A DNA stretch of 64,000 bases from Strigamia acuminata (lineage: Eukaryota > Arthropoda > Chilopoda > Geophilomorpha > Linotaeniidae). Shown here one piece after another: positions 30,724 through 40,419 of this stretch. The stretch is taken from assembly GCA_949358305.1 (NCBI GenBank), contig OX442314.1:60583369-60647368 (forward strand), written 5' to 3'. Every line of letters starts with the position of its first letter. Within the stretch, counting starts at the first letter, position 1. The notes under the pieces were generated by a model, which saw nothing but the letters and a program-made list of their open reading frames with translations, did not search any database and was not told the DNA's origin. Made by a program: the position numbers and the translations under genes.

Positions 30724-33700
30724 GTTGGTAGCAGAGGATGGTTGTATCCTCTGCAAACCACACTTCACTGCGTTAACTTCGCAACATTACGCGAATTTTC
30801 GCGTTTTGCGGCGAATTTTTGTTTCATTTCAGGTGCCGACGATTTTCGCCGACGATTTTGCTTTCCTGCAACGTCCACGGGCGAGGATCGACGATTTAGC
30901 ACACAAAGTGCAGTTATTTTCAACGATAACCGGAAAATTTTCGCGGGATTCGCGAATTTTCCGATCTTTGCTTATATAATTTCAGATTCCGACGATTTCT
31001 ACGACGATTTCCTGCTGCCAACGACGAATTTCAACGTGGATCAACGTCTACATTGGAGATTCATCACCTTTTCCGTCGATAATCGGGAATTTTGCGCGTT
31101 TTTCGCGAATTTTCCCGGGTTTTTTTTCATGTATTTACAGAGTTCGACGATTTTTGTTTTCGACAACGTCCAAGCGACGTTTCCAACTAGAAACGGATCG
31201 AATTTGCTACATTGCACCCCGGCGTGCGTGTAGTATCGACGATTTTGGATTTTTCCTCGTGAATTCGAGACGTATTGCGCTTTTCGGTGGTTTTTCAATA
31301 AAATCACGCCGTGTTATCTTTTTGCACGAGATTGTGAAGTTATTCACAATAGATTCATCTATTTCTCCTTCTTATTGCTTTCCAGATTCGCAATTCACTT
31401 TGTTAGTCATTAAGATAGTGTTTAAGATTTTGGTGGGCCAATTAGAATCGGTTTCGCCCTTTTGTCCAGTCGGGCACGCGAAGCTTGTATTCCCAGTTAA
31501 GGCTTTCTCAGGGCCACCTAACGTTTCCGTGACCCCAGGTGGTTTGCAAAGGGCGTTAGGGAGATACTTAACTGGGGTTATTTGTGCCAATTGTAGCATT
31601 GGCATCCCCTTTTTGGTTTCCGCTTTGACAGTGCTCCGAATTAAGTGCTACGTTATCAGTGCATCGAACATTAGTGCATCGACGACACCAGTGCTTCGCA
31701 TTTCATCAAAGCATTTGCCAGTGCCACTTCCAATTCCACGGTATTTTTCGCGTCTGTGTTTTGGAATCTACCATGCAGAAGTCGTCCGATCAACAAGGCT
31801 TGCGGACGCCCATACTCTCGGTGGGAAATTACGAGATGTGGGCGCGCAGCATGAAGATGACGCTCAAATCTGAAAGTTTGTGGCACCACGTCACGGAAGA
31901 GGACGAGGAGGATTTCAAGAAGACGGCTGACCCGAAGGAACTTAAGAAATACAAACGCCGGAAGGACAAGGCGTTGGGCTTGATTTTCTGTTCCGTCTCA
32001 GAGGCGAAGAAGTCCGCCCTGGACAATTGTGACACGCCTAAGCAGGCGTGGGACATCTTAGCGAAAATCTACGCGCCAAGCTCACGCGCCCGGAAGGCGG
32101 CTCTTCGGCGGGAATTTCTCGGTCTTCGCTTACAAAAAGGCGAAGAAATGGCGGATTTTCTTGGACGAGTGGACTTCCACGTCCAGAAATTAAAAGATAT
32201 CGGGGAGAAAACTTCGGAGGATCATCATGCGTACCAGTACTTGGACATGCTCCCCTCCGAATATTCACAAGTTTCCTTCGCCATTTACCATTGGGAAGAC
32301 CCGAAGTTCAAACCCCAAGCTGTCGCGGATCAACTCCTCTCGGAGTATATGAGACTCGGATCGATGAGGTCACACGATCAATCGTCAACGTCTTCCCAGG
32401 CTTACTCGACGGACAAATCTCGTGGGCGATCTCGTTCTCAACGTCCACTTTCCACCGTTACGTGTTTTAATTGCGGCCAGATGGGGCACTACGCAAATAA
32501 GTGTCCCGAACCACGTAAACAACAGTCTTCTAATCCGACAGCGTCTCTTCAAAGACCTTCTAGAAGCAGAAGCCGCAAACGGGGGAAAAATAATCCGAAC
32601 AAGGCCAACGACGGTCGTCCGAGAGGAAGTTCGCAGGTGAAACGAGAATCCACGTACTTCGTCAACGCACCCCCGCAGATAACCGAATCACCGACGGCCC
32701 ATTTTATGCAGTCCCACGAGTGGATCGTGGACTGCGGCGCAACGGACCACGTCACTCACGTTTCCTCGTGGTTTACTGATTTTGTCAAACTCGTGCCCTT
32801 CGACATCGAATTGGGGCAAGGCACCTCCCAGGTTACCGGCAAAGGGACTGTACGAATCGAGACTTTAATCGACGGATGTCAGTGTGCAGTCAACCTGGTC
32901 GACGTGCTGTATGCTCCAAATTTCGAAGCTAATCTAATCTCAGTGTCGAGAATTGACAAACGTGGTCACCATATCCACGTGTTTAATGGACAGATCGATG
33001 TCTACGAGACCGACTTTCACCGCCCGGGTCTCCGAGCTAAAGTTAGGGGCGGCCTTTACTACGTCGACGGCTTGTGTCCACCCGTGTCTACGGTTACGAG
33101 TGCTGTTTCTGTTTCGGAACTTCCACCTCCAGTAAAGACTTTAGTTACCGTTGAGGAAGACTTCGTTAAAATTCCAAAGCCGAAAAAGAGACAAAAGGAA
33201 CGCGAGACGTCTGATTTCCGGATTGAATTTCCGCCGTTACCACAGGCGACACTTCCCATTCCAACTCCGAAATCTCCTCCCGCTCCTGCACCCGCTCCGA
33301 CACCTATCCAAGCCAAAACCACATCCGCCTCTCATCAATCCTATGTCGACATATTAAAGTCGATTCCATTCGCCCATGTCCCATCCTCTCCTCCACCTTC
33401 TTCCGGAACCAATCAGAAAAAGGTTGCGGCGCCGACTTCGAAGAAGGATGCTACCGGGATATGGCATAGTCGACTAGGACACCTGCATACAAATGCTATG
33501 AAGCTTTTGGCGGCGAATGAGCCGGTTTACGGGATAGAACCCAGCGAAGTTATGAAAGAACTGGCCTGCAATCATTGTCGCATCGGTAAATCCACCAGGG
33601 CATCGCATAAGCCCGATGAACATCCCATCACGTCGAAGGCCCTGGATCTACTCCATATGGATTTGTGGGGCCCACATCAACAGGATTCATTCGGTGGCGC

Positions 33701-33822
33701 TCGTTACATTTTTACGATCATCGACGACGCAACGCGTTATACATGGATGTTTCCTTTGGCCCAGAAATCTCAAACCTTCGAGTGCTTTAAAGACTTTGTG
33801 TCCCGAATCGAGAGAGATCACA
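30155..33822 (+). mobile_element. Copia element C, 3' half deleted
   Basis: It starts with an LTR at 30155 (TGTTGGTGCGC), followed by a primer-binding site for initiator Met tRNA at 30726 and gag, protease and the first part of integrase. Near 33822 it fuses to the Gypsy B integrase. The rest of Copia pol, its 3' LTR and B's integrase sequence between the two points are missing. A deletion after insertion explains this best. Confidence 0.85.
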
Positions 33823-34097
33823 CGGATTGGGATGAATTTTTGTCATTTCTTCTTTTCTCTTATAATACTAGAGTCCATGAAACAACAGGTTATACCCCTT
33901 ATTATTTAATGCGAGGTTATGAAGCTGATCTCAACGTGGATGTCAACTTAAATCTTCCTCGAAAAGAATTCACTTTGCGTACTTCCAGATTTATCAGGGA
34001 GGCGAGGAGAATTTCTAATGAACGGATACAAGAACAAGGTGAAAAAAGCAAGAAACGCTTTGATTTGGACAGAGTACATGTGAAATTCGATCCATGA
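31773..34097 (+). pseudogene. Chimeric ORF: Copia Gag-PR-partial integrase fused to Gypsy integrase
   Basis: ATG 31773. UBN2-type Gag; CCHC knuckle CFNCGQMGHYANKC; protease with an altered active site, DCGATDH instead of the usual DTGA/DSGA; GAG-pre-integrase zinc region (IWHSRLGHLHTN ... CNHCRIGKS); first catalytic Asp region of Copia integrase (LHMDLWGPHQ). After FVSRIERD (about 33822) the same frame continues as Gypsy integrase (DWDEFLSFLLFSYNT ... VHVKFDP) up to a TGA at 34095-34097. Element D has GGA (Gly) at that codon, so the stop is a point mutation. The fusion is an accident of deletion and is not expected to work in transposition. Confidence 0.85.
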
Positions 34098-34640
34098 GAG
34101 CTTGTTTATTTGAAAACACCACATCGAAAGGTTGGTTTGAGTGAGAAACTCCTGCCACAATTCTCTGGTCCATATGAGATAGTGCGAAGAACAGCACCAA
34201 ATGATTATGAAATTCGAAGTTCGTCAGGTAAGAAGATGGATATTGTAAATATAGAGCGATTAAAACCGTACAAAGCAAGAGAAGAAATCTCAGATGACAT
34301 TATGAAACCTTTAACATCTAAAAAGGTTACATTTGCCGAAGATTTGACAGAAGCAGTCAAACAGAATGAAATAGTCACAAAAAACAACGAAAATTCGTCA
34401 AACAAACCTGTTTCTGCGGCAACGGAACGTTTCATCGACGATGATGACCAAATATCATTGCGAGGCTTATTCGAGGACGAACTTCCGGCGAAAACTGGGA
34501 AAAATCAACTACCGAAACCGTCACCAGGTGTCGCAAGTGCGGTTGACAACGACGCACACGCGCGGCTGCCTGAAATTGGCAGTTTCCGGTCACGCCGCCT
34601 ACGAAAGCAGGATCGACGTGATTACACCACATTTTATTAG
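34098..34640 (+). pseudogene. pol: Element B Pol C-terminus (integrase tail)
   Basis: In frame with the preceding chimeric ORF after its TGA. It matches element D Pol from ELVYLKTP through LLPQFSGPYEIVRRTAPNDY to the conserved end (RSRRLRKQ). The stop is TAG at 34638-34640. Without the TGA it would complete the integrase C-terminal domain. Confidence 0.85.
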
Positions 34641-34986
34641 GTTTTGTCAAAGAAAGCACAAGTAAATTGTAGCGACCTGAGACAAAGCCTGATTTAAGTC
34701 TTAACAAACTTCATTTCAACGAGTTTTCGTGTGAAGGTAGGTATTGTTGTGGAATAATTAAATTAAAATCTGATAATGCGGAAATTTGAGACGAATCTAA
34801 CGTGATTGTTTTTGAGAAACTGCACTGAAATTATTGACTTAGGAATTTTTCACATTGAATATTTAATAAGTTTAGACTTAATAAATTCATAGCTATTACA
34901 TTTGAATAATAATCGCAATAGATAGATTGGACATTAAATGGAATTCAACTGGAATCAACTTGAGATACATAATCGACCGTGATTGG

Positions 34987-35097
34987 ATGCGTCACGCGCA
35001 CCCGATTCACCTCAGACATCGCATTTTGTATGAACTGGCCCAAAAGGCATTGGAGCCGTTCAAGGAGGAGACCGAAAAACTTAAACCTCCGGTGTAA
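34987..35097 (+). pseudogene. 36-codon stub of the ULP1-like ORF3 of element B
   Basis: A short ATG-started frame (MRHAHPIHLRHRILYELAQK, then a Glu/Lys-rich tail) lies between pol and the 3' LTR. It aligns with the C-terminus of the protease ORF of element D (LRLRFVYEIANREILPFELI). The position relative to pol and LTR is the same. Everything N-terminal, including the catalytic residues, is missing, so B once had ORF3 and lost it by deletion. Confidence 0.65.
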
Positions 35098-35454
35098 ATT
35101 TTAAATTGTAATTTAATTTTGTTTTGTTTTTTTTTGTATATTTTACTTAAAAATGTGTTTTTATATAGAAAATAGCGAAAAAATGAAAAAAAAGTAATAT
35201 AAATGATGAAAAAATCCAAAAAGTATGTTGTATTTATGAATATTTGATGTAGCATTGAAATATATTGATTGACATTGAAATTTTTTTTTTGTAAATTTTG
35301 TTTTTGATTAAATGACATGAAGATATGAATAACACATGGGAATGACTCATAATTTAATGTTTAAAATAAAGATTATTTAGAATGAATAACACGAGGGTAG
35401 TTTAAAATTTTGATTGCTTTGGTTTTTGGAGACCAAAAAATTAAAAGAGGGAGT
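35098..35454. other. 3' end of element B, AT-rich; polypurine tract
   Basis: AT-rich without genes. The polypurine tract AAAAGAGGGAGT abuts the 3' LTR at 35455. Confidence 0.7.
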
Positions 35455-35934
35455 TGTCATGCGGTTGAGTCGCGTCGTCTGCCGACCGTCTCAAACCAGC
35501 GCAAATAGTATTAGAATTGTCAAAATCTATCACTAGACTGCGTACGTGATGGTGACATCACGGGCGAGTCAATTAGACATAACTCAGGGGGGTGACTTGG
35601 GTATAAAAGAGCGACTTTGGCTCTTAGACCTCAGTCTTCCCAGGACTTCTAATGATTAATGTTTCAGCCAGTATATGGCATGATTAGTTTACAAATAAGA
35701 GAGAAGGTGTTATTCATGTCTTTAGTCTAATGTTTATTTTGCTTTTAGGTTTAGTCTTAGGTTTAGTTTTATGATTTCAATTAAGTTTATGATTTGTAAT
35801 TAAAGAATAAAAGATACTGTTATTATTTCAATTCAAACTCTGACTGTTCATTTCACTCTTAGTAATTAAATGATGTTTAGCAGTAAAATAGTAAACATTA
35901 CGTGGTCCAATTAGGCCAAGCGGGCCACGTAACA
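35455..35934 (+). repeat. 3' LTR of element B (480 bp, uninterrupted)
   Basis: Starts TGTCATGCGGTTGAG, with a TATA box GGTATAAAAGAG near 35600, and ends GGGCCACGTAACA. It is the intact reference that shows where element A entered the other LTR. ATAG follows. Confidence 0.95.
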
Positions 35935-36414
35935 ATAGACAGGAAATGATGTCATTTTTGTTTTAAAATGGAACGAAAACAAAAAATGTTTTAATTTTTG
36001 AATGCAGCTACTGTAATACCAACAAGCCCTCGTTATAACGAATCTTCAAAACTGATCACATGACTCACAACATCTTATGCCCATATTAGGAACACATTTA
36101 AAAAAAATAAAAAATTTTCTGTTTTAAAATGGCTGCCAAATGAAAAGCAATTTTGATTTAGGACAAGTTGAACATTTTTAATGCCATTAACAATGGCAAG
36201 AAGCTACCAATTGTAGCAGTTGAGTTTAATTTGTCCTGTTTTAACAATTTTAACTGTTTTTAAGAATCAGGATAAAATTAACATGATTTTATGAATAAAT
36301 AATGTTGTTTGTGATGAAATTTTATTTTTTTCAGCTAATTCGTTTTAACAAATTCTCGTTATAACGAATTGATTTGTCCGGTCCCTTGCGATTCGTTATA
36401 AAGAGTTTTGACTG

Positions 36415-36749
36415 TCTACAATTTGAGTCCAGTTTACGACGACAGCACATGCTTCATTATATTTTTACTCTATTTGATCGGTTATAATGAAGCCTAATTA
36501 GGCCATAATAAAATTTATAAGCAATGTAAATATAAAATATTTTATATATACTATTTTATATAGATATATAATATAAATATAAATTTATAAAAATATACAA
36601 AAGTATGCAAAAATGTACAACATCATGCTAGAAATGCTAGAAAAATGTAGAAAATGTAGAAATCATATAGAAATATATAAAAATATATGTAAATATGTAA
36701 AAATATATGGAAATAGGTAAAATATATGGAAATACGGTATGTAAAAATA
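36415..36749. repeat. AT-rich low-complexity stretch
   Basis: Mostly degenerate repeats of AATATATGGAAAT/AAAATATATG type from about 36520. No gene. Confidence 0.7.
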
Positions 36750-37411
36750 CAGGGTGGTCAGAAAGTCTGGTTCTATGAAAATAATTCCCAAACTGTTCTA
36801 GATGTTGATTCAGCAAAATTATTGTAAGGGTAGTATGTCGGGAAAAATTCAATTATGACATCCAACTTGACCTCAGAGGTCATCTTCAAGGTCATCCATA
36901 TTGTAGCTCGAGAACCGTGACAGATTGAGAGAAAAAGTGAATTAGAAAGTTGTAGACACTGGAAAAAAAATCAGATTTACTCACTTGTAAAGAATTGTAA
37001 ATATATAGATAGATGGATTTTACAAGTTTGTAAATTAGATTTACAAACAATTGAAAATAAGTTTTTTCCAAACATATTTACAATCTGGAAAAAGACCATT
37101 TCCGTGACCTTTTTTACAATAACTTTACAAACATTTTCAATTGTAAAAATTTGAAATTTTACAATATATTTCCTATAAATTTCCAATATATTTCCAATAT
37201 ATTTTCAATATATTTTCAATAAAAAAATCTACTACCCTCTATTTTGAAAAATATAAATAAACAAACTCAATTTTTTTCTTAAGCAGTTTGATTTTTTTTT
37301 TTCAAACACTATTCAACAATTAGTTTTCATTGATTAGATCACAATTTGCATGTTTTATTAACAGTTTTATTTAAATTTATTTTAATCTTATAGTTTTCTT
37401 TTTTCTTACCT

Positions 37412-37483
37412 TGACCTCTGCTGGAATTGAACCTGGGACCCTTTGTTCTAAAGACCACTACCCTATCCACTAGGCTAGCATGA
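37412..37483 (-). other. tRNA-like segment with A and B boxes (SINE head or tRNA relic)
   Basis: On the minus strand it reads TAGCCTAGTGG (A box) and, about 35 nt later, GGTTCAATTCC (B box), with the spacing of a tRNA. Acceptor and T stems do not pair properly, so it is not a functional tRNA gene. It may be the head of a tRNA-derived SINE or a decayed tRNA. Confidence 0.5.
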
Positions 37484-37593
37484 CTTGTGATAATCAAATG
37501 TGTAACTTCCCATAAGTTATATAGCTAATTCTTTGTTAAATGGTTTTGATTTGAATTCTCTAACAGTCAATTTGGTATTTATTGTTTGAGATA

Positions 37594-38155
37594 CAGTCGA
37601 AACTCTTTATAACGAATTGCAAGGGACCGGAAGAATCGATTCGTTATAACGAGAATTCGTTAAAACAAATTAGGTAAAAAAATTAAATTTTATCATGAAA
37701 AACATTATTTATTCATAAACATGGTATTTCATGGTAGTTTCATGTTAATTTTGTCCCGATTCTTTAAAATTGTTGAAATTTGCAGCTGAAATTGTAGAAC
37801 GGGACAAATTAAACTCAGTAGCTACAATGGATGGCTTCTTGCCACTGTCAATGGCATTAATAATGTTCAGCTTGTCTTGAATTGAAATTGCCTTTCGTTT
37901 GGCAGCCATTTTCATTTTTCTTTGTTTTCTAAATATAGGCATCAGATGTGATCAGTTTTGAAAATTCGTTATAACGAGAGCTTATGGGTATTACAGTGTA
38001 CCTGAAAACTTGTTTGTTATAACGAATAATTCGTTATATCGAAATTCGTTATAACGAAAATATTTAACATGGTGTTCTATGGCTGGCCAACCAAGTCATT
38101 TTAAACAACAACGATAATTCGTTATAACGCGATTCGTTATAAAGAGTTTCGACTG
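37594..38155. mobile_element. pogo/Tigger-type element, copy 2 (562 bp, complete ends)
   Basis: TIRs CAGTCGAAACTCTTTATAAC and complement are flanked by TA on both sides. Many GTTATAACGA palindromic motifs lie near both ends. It is internally deleted: only the N-terminal DNA-binding part of a transposase is left. Confidence 0.9.
37745..37942 (-). pseudogene. CENP-B-type HTH fragment of a pogo transposase
   Basis: A minus-strand frame of 65 codons contains KRKAISIQDKLNIINAIDSG and VATEFNLSRSTIS, the pattern of the CENP-B N-terminal helix-turn-helix found in pogo/Tigger transposases. No DDE domain follows. The HTH motif would recognise the element ends. Confidence 0.8.
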
Positions 38156-38943
38156 TATATTGTATTTTAAGTGTACGAGCCGGTTGTTTGTTTCATTAAC
38201 GACGGTACGTTTCATCGACGAAACACGTATTTTTCCGTCCCTGCGCCCTGATTGGTCGTTTCCATATTGTGCCCACACGTTCGAAATTGGTTCGTTTTAG
38301 GCATTATTTTCTGTTCAGAGTTCAAAATTGATACAATTTTCATGTTCCTGACTGTATTTTACCTTGTGCCTGTTACATTTCATGTGTTTAAATGTTACCT
38401 TTAAATTTCATGCATTTTCTTGCCTTTACATTATTTTTACAATCATTGTGAAATGACATATTTTCATTTCATACATCTACAACACATTTCCAACTTAAAG
38501 AAAACTGATTGGAAACATAACACTTTGAACAAAAGATTTACAACTTATTGGAAATATTAGTTTTCATCTCTAGATTTACTACACATTTCCAGAAGTTTGG
38601 AAATATGTAATCATTTCCAACATATTTCCAACAAATTTCCTCATCGTAGTAAATTCAACTTTTCCATATAAATTTTCAACTTGGAAATGTTTGGAAATTT
38701 GCTTTTTTTTCCAGTGAGAGGACCATCTAGTTAGTCTAGAACTGTTCTTAAAAAACTTATCTCTTTCAGAAAAGTTTTGAGAAAAAAAGGTTTGAAATGT
38801 TAGTCTACTCAGCTTTGTAACATAAAACAATCATGTTGGACTGTATTTCCAAAATAAATTATTTCTTTTCTTTTGTGTTTCCTCTCTTCCACTTACAAGT
38901 ATGACCAAATAAAGTATCCTAATTAAGGATTAGCTTGGTTGCA

Positions 38944-39345
38944 AAATTTGACCTTGGGATGTTCCTTCAAGGTCATTTGAAAATTATCTCGGAAACCGTT
39001 AGAGATAGACAAAAATTTGCAATTGTAAACTTGTAGAGCAACATTTGTTTAGTCTAAAAATGACTAATTCTCAAATCTTTTGTACTAAAAAATTTTAAGA
39101 AAATCCACAATTGAAAAAGTAGACACAAGTAAAAAAATAACATGGCTAAAATTTGGAAAAGTGTCAAAAATGTGCTGATTAGATGTAAAATGACCCAAAA
39201 AATCGATTCCCCTGATTGGAATTTGCATATCTGGCATTGTTGCAGAGATATGGGTAGAAAACTGAATTTTTTTATGACTTTTCTTTTCAAAACTAATTTT
39301 TCAATTGCGATTTTCTTAAATTTTTTTAGTACAAAATATTTTGGC
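38944..39345. mobile_element. Diverged relative of the long-TIR mariner MITE, with hairpin
   Basis: It shows the same motif order as copy 1 (GACCTT...CAAGGTCAT, GAAACCGT, TTGTAGAGCA, TAGTCTA) but is diverged. Its right part contains an inverted repeat (TTTTGTACTAAAAAATTTTAAG near 39080 and its complement near 39320). Confidence 0.5.
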
Positions 39346-39965
39346 ACCACGTCACTGAAACAGAAGAATTGAACAATGCATTGGTCACCGAGAAAGAATA
39401 GAAAAAGTTCCAACATCGAAAGGACCGGGCATTAGGACTGATTTATTGCCACGTGTCCGAAGCAAAGAAATCGGCGTTGGATGAATGCAACACTCCTAAA
39501 CAATCATGGGACATTCTTGCGAAAATTTATGCACCGAGCTCTCTCGCCCGTCAAGCGGCAATGAGGAGAGAATTCCTTCAGCTGAGATTAGAATCCGGTG
39601 AAGAAATGGCGGACTTTATTGGTCGCATCGATCTCATGGTGCGACAGTTGAAGAATATCGGAGAGGAGGTTCTTCCGCACCATCAGGCCTTTTTTTTTTT
39701 GGACTTTTTGCCCACGGAATACAACCAAGCCAGTTTTTCGATTTATCATTGGCCACTTGTCGATTTTACGCCCGCTCGTGTTGCAGATCAACTGTTATCA
39801 GAATATCTTCACCTGAAGTCGATTTTGAATCGAGACCCGAAGAATACAACAGCTTTTGCGCCGGAACGTCGTGGACGTGATCCATCTCGACCTCCTCGTC
39901 CCTTATCATCAGTACGTTGCTTCAATTGCGACGATTTGGGACACTATGCTAACACGTGCCCATGA
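39335..39965 (+). pseudogene. Copia gag relic, related to Copia C
   Basis: Frames here match the Gag of Copia C: EAKKSALDECNTPKQSWDIL, the IYAPSS...REFLQLRL stretch and a CCHC knuckle CFNCDDLGHYANTC. Upstream of 39453 a stop (AATAG near 39399) breaks the homology. Everything downstream of the knuckle is absent. No LTR is recognised. Confidence 0.85.
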
Positions 39966-40400
39966 CCTAAGGGCCAGAGAGCAGTGTCACCGTGGGTGGC
40001 CAGACGGTCACTACTTAGGGATGTGAACTCCACCTCCGAGGTCGACACCGAGAGTCAAAATGACACCCATCATCACCTCTTCAAGTGTATGGACCCAAAT
40101 CGGTTTTGCGGCCTCTTTTCCTTGGAGCGGGCGTGTTTGGGGACTACTGCTGGATGGGCGTCCCCGTCCAGTCACCTTGAGACCACCAGCATCGAGGACC
40201 TCCGTCGGTTTGTCGACGATGCTGACTTTCTATGATCCTTTCACCTAACCCTTTTCCCATCCTTCCCACTTTTCTAAATAGAGTCCTTCCCCGACTTTTA
40301 TAAAAATCTGCTTTGAGCGTATCTGTGTGGGCCGTCCGTTGTCCATAGATGGCTCGCTGTCACAAATAAATACATGTCTCTCTACCAGCTGCAGGTAACC
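39966..40400 (+). pseudogene. 3' end fragment of a non-LTR retrotransposon
   Basis: It contains DTHHHLFKC followed by a region like the C-terminal tail of R1/LOA/I-group ORF2 proteins, where a Cys/His motif with HxLF..C is common. Short and degraded. It lies head to tail with the next relic. Assignment is by motif only. Confidence 0.45.
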
Positions 40401-40419
40401 ATCTATTTTGTAAAACCTC

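Larger units (their letters stand above)
4587..35934 (+). mobile_element. Ty3/Gypsy element B (plus strand), heavily interrupted
   Basis: The element is flanked by the 4-bp duplication ATAG (4583-4586 and 35935-35938). The 5' LTR is 4587-4964 plus 25630-25732, and the 3' LTR is 35455-35934. The order is LTR, primer-binding site (25736), gag, pol, remnant of an ORF3, polypurine tract (AAAAGAGGGAGT), LTR. It carries three kinds of damage: Gypsy A in the 5' LTR, a partial Copia in pol (30155 to ~33822) with loss of integrase sequence, and point or indel lesions in gag and integrase. It is clearly dead. It belongs to the same family as element D. Confidence 0.85.
1052..36013. mobile_element. TA-flanked MITE (TIR CAGTAGCTGCATTCAAA), holds elements H and B
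   Basis: The TIRs are CACTAGCTGC at 1052-1061, continuing as CTGCATTCAAAAATTAAAA from about 3799, and the inverted complement ending GCAGCTACTG at 36013. TA flanks both ends (1050-1051 and 36014-36015). MITE sequence proper is 3802-4586 plus 35935-36013, interrupted by Gypsy B. Element H lies inside the left TIR. A shorter copy of the family is at 3382-3527 and shares the block with GAAATGATGTCATTTTT. No coding potential. TA target and TIR suggest Tc1/mariner-type mobilisation. Confidence 0.7.
888..36414. mobile_element. pogo/Tigger-type element, copy 1, split by the nested stack
   Basis: The left terminus CAGTCGAAACTCTTTATAAC starts at 888 after a TA. The right terminus, its inverted complement, ends at 36414. 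The left half is 888-1049 and the right half about 36016-36414. Together they match, with divergence, the complete copy at 37594-38155, read in the opposite orientation. Everything in 1050-36015 is later insertion. The right half keeps a decayed version of the CENP-B-type helix-turn-helix coding stretch. The TA expected after 36414 is not preserved. Transposition is by a pogo transposase supplied elsewhere; neither copy encodes a catalytic domain. Confidence 0.75.
36957..38716. mobile_element. CACTG-ended (CMC/EnSpm-type) non-autonomous element, 1760 bp
   Basis: Ends CACTGGAAAAAAAA and TTTTTTTTCCAGTG are inverted complements and are flanked by the 3-bp duplication AGA (36954-36956 and 38717-38719). 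CACT(A/G) ends with a 3-bp duplication are characteristic of the CMC/EnSpm superfamily. Subterminal regions carry many AATATATTTCCAA-type repeats in opposite orientation at the two ends. No transposase is present. A pogo element and a tRNA-like stretch lie inside. Confidence 0.8.
36750..38942. mobile_element. Long-TIR mariner-type element, copy 2, split and 3'-truncated
   Basis: CAGGGTGGTCAGAAAGTCTGG starts at 36750 after TA. The sequence follows copy 1 (1347-2112) up to GAAAGTTGTAGA, is broken by the CACTG element (36957-38716), then resumes and follows copy 1 until about 38942. The second arm is missing. Confidence 0.8.

Noticed and set aside
31659-31772. N-terminal extension of the Copia C ORF before ATG 31773
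   Set aside because: It depends on a GTG start; Copia Gag homology begins at the ATG.
37412-37483. Functional tRNA gene
   Set aside because: A and B boxes are good, but acceptor and T stems do not pair.
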